Source: an uncultured Eubacteriales bacterium (GTDB lineage: Bacteria > Bacillota > Clostridia > Monoglobales > Monoglobaceae). Taken from it: a stretch of DNA of 26,346 nt. The stretch spans positions 1 through 26,346 of the forward strand of contig URAN01000038.1 in NCBI GenBank assembly GCA_900545865.1, given 5' to 3'. Shown piece after piece: positions 22,877 to 26,346 of the stretch. The notes beneath the pieces were generated by a model, which ran no database searches, had not been told where the DNA came from, and saw only the letters and a list, made by a program, of their open reading frames with translations. Every line of letters starts with the position of its first letter. Position 1 is the stretch's first letter. The position numbers and the translations under genes are program-made.

Positions 22877-25150
22877 TTACGGTTTGAGGCGGACAGGCGT
22901 GCAATACGGCGCACAGGTAACGAGATTTTCCCATAAATATGCACGGATTATATCCGCATTGCCGAAATCGGATTCTATTCTCAAAGTTCCCGTTTCGTTC
23001 GGCTCGAGATAGCCTATTTGAGATTTAGTGTCGGCATCGAACGTGCTGTCGGTCAGAATTTTGTCGGGAACATCCGAACCGTAAGTATATGTGCATACAA
23101 CCAACACCGCCGTCGAACGCCCCGATTCACAGTTTTGAAGATTCGCGGTTATCAAACCGTTATCCTCGCTTAAAGCCAATTCCTTCACCCGAACATCTCT
23201 CGATACTGAGGCTGTTGCCGTCGGCTCGTTTTCGGTTGCCATATTTGCAAAATTCTTTAATCCGCGTTTTGCCGTCACGGTGTAATTCCGACCGCCGCCG
23301 ATGGGTTGGGCAAGGGTTATATCAACCGTTGTGTTGTTGTCTTTGAGCAAAATGTTCGAGACCTCTGCGGCCGTTCCGTTTTCGGATACGCAAAAATCGG
23401 CGGCTGAAATATCCTCGGGGTTCAGCGGTTCATTCGTTTGAATTGTTATTGTGTCCGACTTCGGACGGGCGTCCGTAATCTTTATCGCCTGTGTATATCC
23501 GTTGAACTCGTATATTTTTAAATTATCCAGATAATCGGTGTTCTTGCCGAAATTCATTACAAGCTTTTCGAACTTCATATCGTCGACCCTGCTTTCGCTT
23601 ATACATTCGCCGTCAACATACAAATAAATCGTATTTCTTTGCGGATTAAATGCTATATCGATGTGATACGTCTTTCCGCATTCATAGTTAATCCTTTGCC
23701 CCGAACCCGTACCGCTCATAATCAAAGATTGATACTTGTTCGTTATTTTTATGTACTTTCGTATAATTGAAAGAACGGTTACGGAGGTCTCGGCGTTTGA
23801 ATTATCCGAGGCATCGAAAACAACGGATGTTTCATATGTGCTGCCGTCCGATTCGACTTCTTTTGGCTGAATGTCAAAGCTTGCGGCAAAGTTTTTGTAC
23901 ATACAGTCGTTCAAAGCCGTAAGTTGGTTTTCTTCTTTGAGTTTAAGACGGATATTCCCGTTATCATCCTGTTCGACAATCCAACTGTCGGTATTTTGTA
24001 CGTTTGAATCTTCGTCCTGCAGGGATATGATATTTCCGTCATCTTCGGAAATATCATTAAAATCATTGTCATATATTATCGTATCGCCGAAAATCACGAT
24101 ATATGTCTTTTGATTGTCGGCGAGCCTTGCGCCGATACCGGTGGAGATGACGCTGCTTTCTGTGTTGCGCACTTTTACAAACAGAGTCTCATCCTCTGTG
24201 GCATCCGCCAAAACCAGTTTTACTCTGCAACACCCGTCACAGAGAACCTCTTTGACAGCTATGCTTTTGTTTTCGCGCGTTGTTATTTCAAAATTCTCTT
24301 TTGAACAGCCGTCGGCGCATATAGGTTCCGAAAAATTAACATATACCGATTTATTGTCATCGCCGCCGGTTATGTCCGTTACGTTAAAAGTTTCGTTTGC
24401 CGCCGATAAATCTTCGAGTCTGAAATTATCAAAAAATACCGCGGTCATTGACAGATTGACGGAGATGTTTCTGAAAACGAAATCGTTCGGCAGGTTTCTT
24501 GCCGCAATGACTTCTTCGCCGTTTATGTTATCGGTTAAAGGTTCGCCGTTTACAAACGTATATATCTTTTTGTTGTCCAAGTCCAATACCTGTTGAACGT
24601 GATAAATTTTATCGGTTGCATATTCGGTGGCTGACGCGGCATCAATCATTCCCGTTGATTCGGATAACGGACCGGATATTTTATTGTCACTGATGTTTAA
24701 AGAATTATAATTGTCAAAGCCCTTGTTGAGAGTGACGGTTGTCGGGATAACAGAACCGTTCTCGGAAAATTCGGATACGCTGTCGCGGCTTATGTCAAAG
24801 CAATAACCGACAACTCCGCTTTCGCGAATTTTATTTTCGTTAAACGAAAATAAAACGGTGCCGGGACTGCTGTACGAACCGGAGGGCACGCCTATGCCGA
24901 TATTATTTCCTATTTCATAATTGCTTATTTGATTTGTGTTGAATGAAATCAGACCTGTTGGGTTGTCGCCCGGGTCGGTCATCGAGTCGGTACCGAAATT
25001 GAAATTATTTTGGTAAATAATACCCGGTGAATGCTGTTCGGCAGATATGCCGAGCGGAATTAAAAGGTTAAGAGCAACTGTTAGAGATGTGAGACAAACC
25101 GTTGCCTTTGCCGAAAAGTTGTTTTGCCCATGATGTCGATAGATAATCAT
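22877..25150 (-). CDS. Large secreted protein with two LamG/concanavalin-like and two Ig-like domains
   Basis: 757 aa from the ATG at 25150, chosen because AGGAGG lies 6 nt upstream; a longer in-frame start at 25264 has no such site and would read the leader. Signal peptide about 1-37 (LIPLGISA-E). Then a LamG/ConA-like jelly roll (about 45-255), an SbsA-type Ig-like domain with clustered cysteines (CADGC...CDGCC, about 260-355), a second LamG-like domain (about 358-560, NRNTIYLYVDGECISES...DYLDNLKIYEF) and another Ig-like domain (about 562-655, TNEPLNPEDISAADFCV). A C-terminal domain of unknown type ends the protein. No catalytic site or sorting signal is seen. Glycan or matrix binding is inferred. 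Expression appears elaborately controlled: consensus promoter, terminator-containing leader, phased repeats. Confidence 0.82.
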   Translation of the reverse strand: MIIYRHHGQNNFSAKATVCLTSLTVALNLLIPLGISAEQHSPGIIYQNNFNFGTDSMTDPGDNPTGLISFNTNQISNYEIGNNIGIGVPSGSYSSPGTVLFSFNENKIRESGVVGYCFDISRDSVSEFSENGSVIPTTVTLNKGFDNYNSLNISDNKISGPLSESTGMIDAASATEYATDKIYHVQQVLDLDNKKIYTFVNGEPLTDNINGEEVIAARNLPNDFVFRNISVNLSMTAVFFDNFRLEDLSAANETFNVTDITGGDDNKSVYVNFSEPICADGCSKENFEITTRENKSIAVKEVLCDGCCRVKLVLADATEDETLFVKVRNTESSVISTGIGARLADNQKTYIVIFGDTIIYDNDFNDISEDDGNIISLQDEDSNVQNTDSWIVEQDDNGNIRLKLKEENQLTALNDCMYKNFAASFDIQPKEVESDGSTYETSVVFDASDNSNAETSVTVLSIIRKYIKITNKYQSLIMSGTGSGQRINYECGKTYHIDIAFNPQRNTIYLYVDGECISESRVDDMKFEKLVMNFGKNTDYLDNLKIYEFNGYTQAIKITDARPKSDTITIQTNEPLNPEDISAADFCVSENGTAAEVSNILLKDNNTTVDITLAQPIGGGRNYTVTAKRGLKNFANMATENEPTATASVSRDVRVKELALSEDNGLITANLQNCESGRSTAVLVVCTYTYGSDVPDKILTDSTFDADTKSQIGYLEPNETGTLRIESDFGNADIIRAYLWENLVTCAPYCTPVRLKP

Positions 25151-25221
25151 TTTCTTCCTCCTGAGAAATTGATATAATTTAATTTTTAATATGCACACAG
25201 CATTTATTTTTTTAACTGATT

Positions 25222-25250
25222 CGAATTCCCCAAGGTACGAGTTAATACGA
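25222..25250 (-). promoter_or_regulatory. Leader element shared with the SH3-amidase operon
   Basis: On the minus strand this stretch reads TATTAAC..TACCTTGGGGAATTCG; the SH3-gene leader has TATTAAT..TATCTTGGGGATTCGG at about 20080-20050. Both lie about 75-120 nt before a start codon and after a promoter. Not a riboswitch class I recognise. Confidence 0.4.
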
Positions 25251-25279
25251 ATATATAAAAACACTCCCTAAAAAAAACA

Positions 25280-25308
25280 GACGATGGCCCGAATATCGGG
25301 CTATCGTC
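25280..25308 (-). terminator. Intrinsic terminator inside the leader of the LamG gene
   Basis: On the minus strand GACGAT and GCCCGA pair with TCGGGC and ATCGTC, with one A-C mismatch and a TAT loop, followed by TGTTTTTTTT (to 25271). It lies about 60-95 nt after the predicted transcription start and about 120 nt before the ATG. Consequently it can act as an attenuator or as the end of a small RNA. Confidence 0.7.
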
Positions 25309-25371
25309 AATAACTCGTATCAGCACATTTAGACTGTATCGCATGTCTTCGTTCTTAACTAAACTCTCTAA

Positions 25372-25400
25372 ATTATACCACTGTTTCCCATATGTGTCAA
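25372..25400 (-). promoter_or_regulatory. Perfect sigma-A promoter of the LamG gene
   Basis: On the minus strand: TTGACA (25400-25395), 17-bp spacer, TATAAT (25377-25372). The -35 box overlaps the first of three AATGTTRRC repeats. Confidence 0.85.
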
Positions 25401-25447
25401 CATTATTTTTCTTAATCCGCTAACATTTTATGTTTTACGCCAACATT
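25396..25447 (-). repeat. Three phased direct repeats upstream of the LamG promoter, candidate LytTR binding sites
   Basis: On the minus strand: AATGTTGAC (25404-25396), AATGTTAGC (25427-25419), AATGTTGGC (25447-25439), spaced 23 and 20 bp, about two helical turns. LytTR-domain regulators typically bind 9-bp direct repeats at such spacing, and a LytTR response regulator gene starts 155 bp away. Confidence 0.5.
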
Positions 25448-25516
25448 CGATATTTTTCGTGTTGCGAATTGTGCATATTTTAGGTTGTTTGATAAAAATT
25501 TTTAGGGCAGAAACGC

Positions 25517-25545
25517 TTGACATCGGCGGCTTATTACATTATAAT
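25517..25545 (+). promoter_or_regulatory. Perfect sigma-A promoter of the LytTR response regulator
   Basis: TTGACA (25517-25522), 17-bp spacer, TATAAT (25540-25545). Confidence 0.85.
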
Positions 25546-25564
25546 TAGAGTGTATTTAAGTAAC

Positions 25565-25600
25565 GGCAAAAAGGTTGATATAGGCAAAAAGGTTGATATA
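25565..25600 (+). repeat. 18-bp tandem duplication carrying the ribosome binding site
   Basis: GGCAAAAAGGTTGATATA occurs twice, back to back (25565-25582, 25583-25600), directly before the ATG at 25602. The second AAAAAGG is at correct distance from the start codon; the first is a spare copy 18 nt upstream. Confidence 0.85.
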
Positions 25601-25601
25601 T

Positions 25602-26309
25602 ATGAGAATTGCGGTTTGTGATGACCTCAAAACCGAAAGAGAGAAAACAATAAATGCAATAAAAGAGGTAATGGGCGATTTTGTATCGGAGGAATTCGAT
25701 GACGGCAGAGAGCTTTTAAAAAGCCACGCCGAACGTCCCTTTGACATTATATTCCTGGATATAATTATGCCTGAGATAAGCGGTATGGAAACGGCAACAA
25801 AGCTTAGGGAACACGATAAAAAAACGCCGATAGTGTTCATCTCGACCAGTGAAGAGTTCGGGGTTCAAAGCTATCGCGTGCTTGCGTTTGATTATCTTAT
25901 CAAACCGATTGATACGGGCTTGCTTGCATCTTGTATGAAACGCCTTTGTGAACGACAAAGAGAAAACCTGCATTTATCCGTTACATATTCGGGGACAAAA
26001 ACAGATATTCTTTTGTCAAATATTCAATGCATAGAAAGCAACCTGCGCAAGGTGATTTTTACATTGACGAGAGAGCGCGAAATAGAGGTTGTCGGCAAGC
26101 TGTCGGATTATGAAGAGTTTTTGACGGCGAACGGGTTTTGCAGATGTCATAAAAGCTATATAATAAATATAGAACATATCGACTGTATCGACGGCGACAG
26201 CTTTATACTTACCGGCGGCAAGACAATAAAAATTTCCCGTTCATACCTGCAAAGCGCAAAGAAAGCGTACTTTGACTATGTTTTTTCTTCGGAGGTGACT
26301 AACTATTAA
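25602..26309 (+). CDS. LytTR-family response regulator
   Basis: 235 aa from the ATG at 25602; an in-frame TTG at 25593 would lie inside the ribosome site repeat. The N-terminal receiver has Asp7/Asp8, the phosphoacceptor Asp53 (FLDIIMPEISG), Ser81 or Thr82, and Lys101 (LIKPID). A C-terminal LytTR DNA-binding domain spans about 130-230 (CRCHKSYIINIEHID...GKTIKISRSY). Such regulators (AgrA/VirR/LytR type) pair with GHKL-type membrane kinases, often encoded directly downstream. A GGAGGTGA ribosome site overlaps its last codons, suggesting a translationally coupled next gene cut off by the window end. Divergent from the LamG gene, which is a likely target. Confidence 0.92.
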   Translation: MRIAVCDDLKTEREKTINAIKEVMGDFVSEEFDDGRELLKSHAERPFDIIFLDIIMPEISGMETATKLREHDKKTPIVFISTSEEFGVQSYRVLAFDYLIKPIDTGLLASCMKRLCERQRENLHLSVTYSGTKTDILLSNIQCIESNLRKVIFTLTREREIEVVGKLSDYEEFLTANGFCRCHKSYIINIEHIDCIDGDSFILTGGKTIKISRSYLQSAKKAYFDYVFSSEVTNY

Positions 26310-26346
26310 AAGTCAAGAGTTTTTTGAAAATTTTTTCAAAAAATTT
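26305..26346 (+). CDS. Possible start of a downstream gene, truncated by the window end
   Basis: A strong GGAGGTGA (26291-26298) is followed 6 nt later by ATT at 26305, which overlaps the LytTR stop (ATTAA) and opens a frame of 14 codons to the end. ATT is a rare start codon and the frame is very AT-rich, so this may be non-coding. If real, a sensor kinase would be expected from context, but nothing in these codons identifies it. Confidence 0.25.
   Translation, partial: MKSQEFFENFFKKF

Noticed and set aside
25150..25264. Longer start for the LamG protein
   Set aside because: The extension would translate the leader, lacks a ribosome site and places 38 residues before the signal peptide.
25280..25365. 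Known riboswitch (c-di-GMP, c-di-AMP, SAM, preQ1) in the LamG leader
   Set aside because: None of the conserved core motifs that I can recall are present; left as an unidentified attenuator or small RNA.
1..26346. Circular replicon because the two ends are similar
   Set aside because: The end sequences are alike but not an exact overlap, and there are no replication or partition genes; the window holds chromosomal housekeeping genes.

Overview
The window looks like chromosomal DNA of an uncultured Gram-positive anaerobe of the class Clostridia, probably from a gut or rumen. Supporting signs are strong AGGAGG-type ribosome binding sites, several near-perfect sigma-A promoters (TTGACA-17-TATAAT), S-layer-homology (SLH) surface proteins, a type III glutamine synthetase, bacterial SH3 and amidase_3 wall enzymes, and moderately low GC. 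The genus cannot be told from the sequence. No phage, plasmid or CRISPR genes are visible. The only mobile DNA is a small non-coding inverted-repeat element.

Layout. (1) 1-3980, plus strand: a papain-like cysteine peptidase whose 5' end appears lost, then a secreted InlB-repeat/copper-amine-oxidase-N surface protein, closed by a strong terminator. (2) 3988-8700, minus strand: a consensus promoter drives an SLH-only protein and glnN. A terminator and then an SLH-anchored GH5 glucanase follow. (3) 8844-16569, carbohydrate island: an AraC regulator divergent from a cytoplasmic GH38 alpha-mannosidase. Convergent with this is a three-gene minus-strand operon (GH109-like Gfo/Idh/MocA protein, hydroxypyruvate-isomerase-like TIM barrel, classical Gfo/Idh/MocA dehydrogenase), divergent from a second AraC regulator. 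(4) 16593-17710: an XRE/zinc-ribbon regulator with a palindromic operator, a 207-bp MITE-like element with target duplication, a structured intergenic repeat, and an arginine tRNA-like gene with mismatched stems. (5) 17823-20121: an SH3-repeat membrane protein and a membrane-anchored amidase in one wall-remodelling operon. (6) 20171-20420: a candidate structured non-coding RNA with its own promoter and terminator. (7) 20543-22818: the greA-lysS housekeeping operon. (8) 22877-26346: a large LamG/Ig-like secreted protein with a long leader that contains an intrinsic terminator, divergent from a LytTR response regulator. Three phased direct repeats upstream of the LamG promoter could be binding sites for that regulator.

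How the genes may work together. Regions 1, 2, 5 and 8 are cell-surface functions. Region 3 looks like intracellular catabolism of mannosides or related glycosides, with one local AraC activator per transcription unit. The least explained and most interesting pieces are non-coding: the 6S-like RNA, the MITE whose two arms differ only by a compensatory base-pair swap, and the LamG/LytTR control region.
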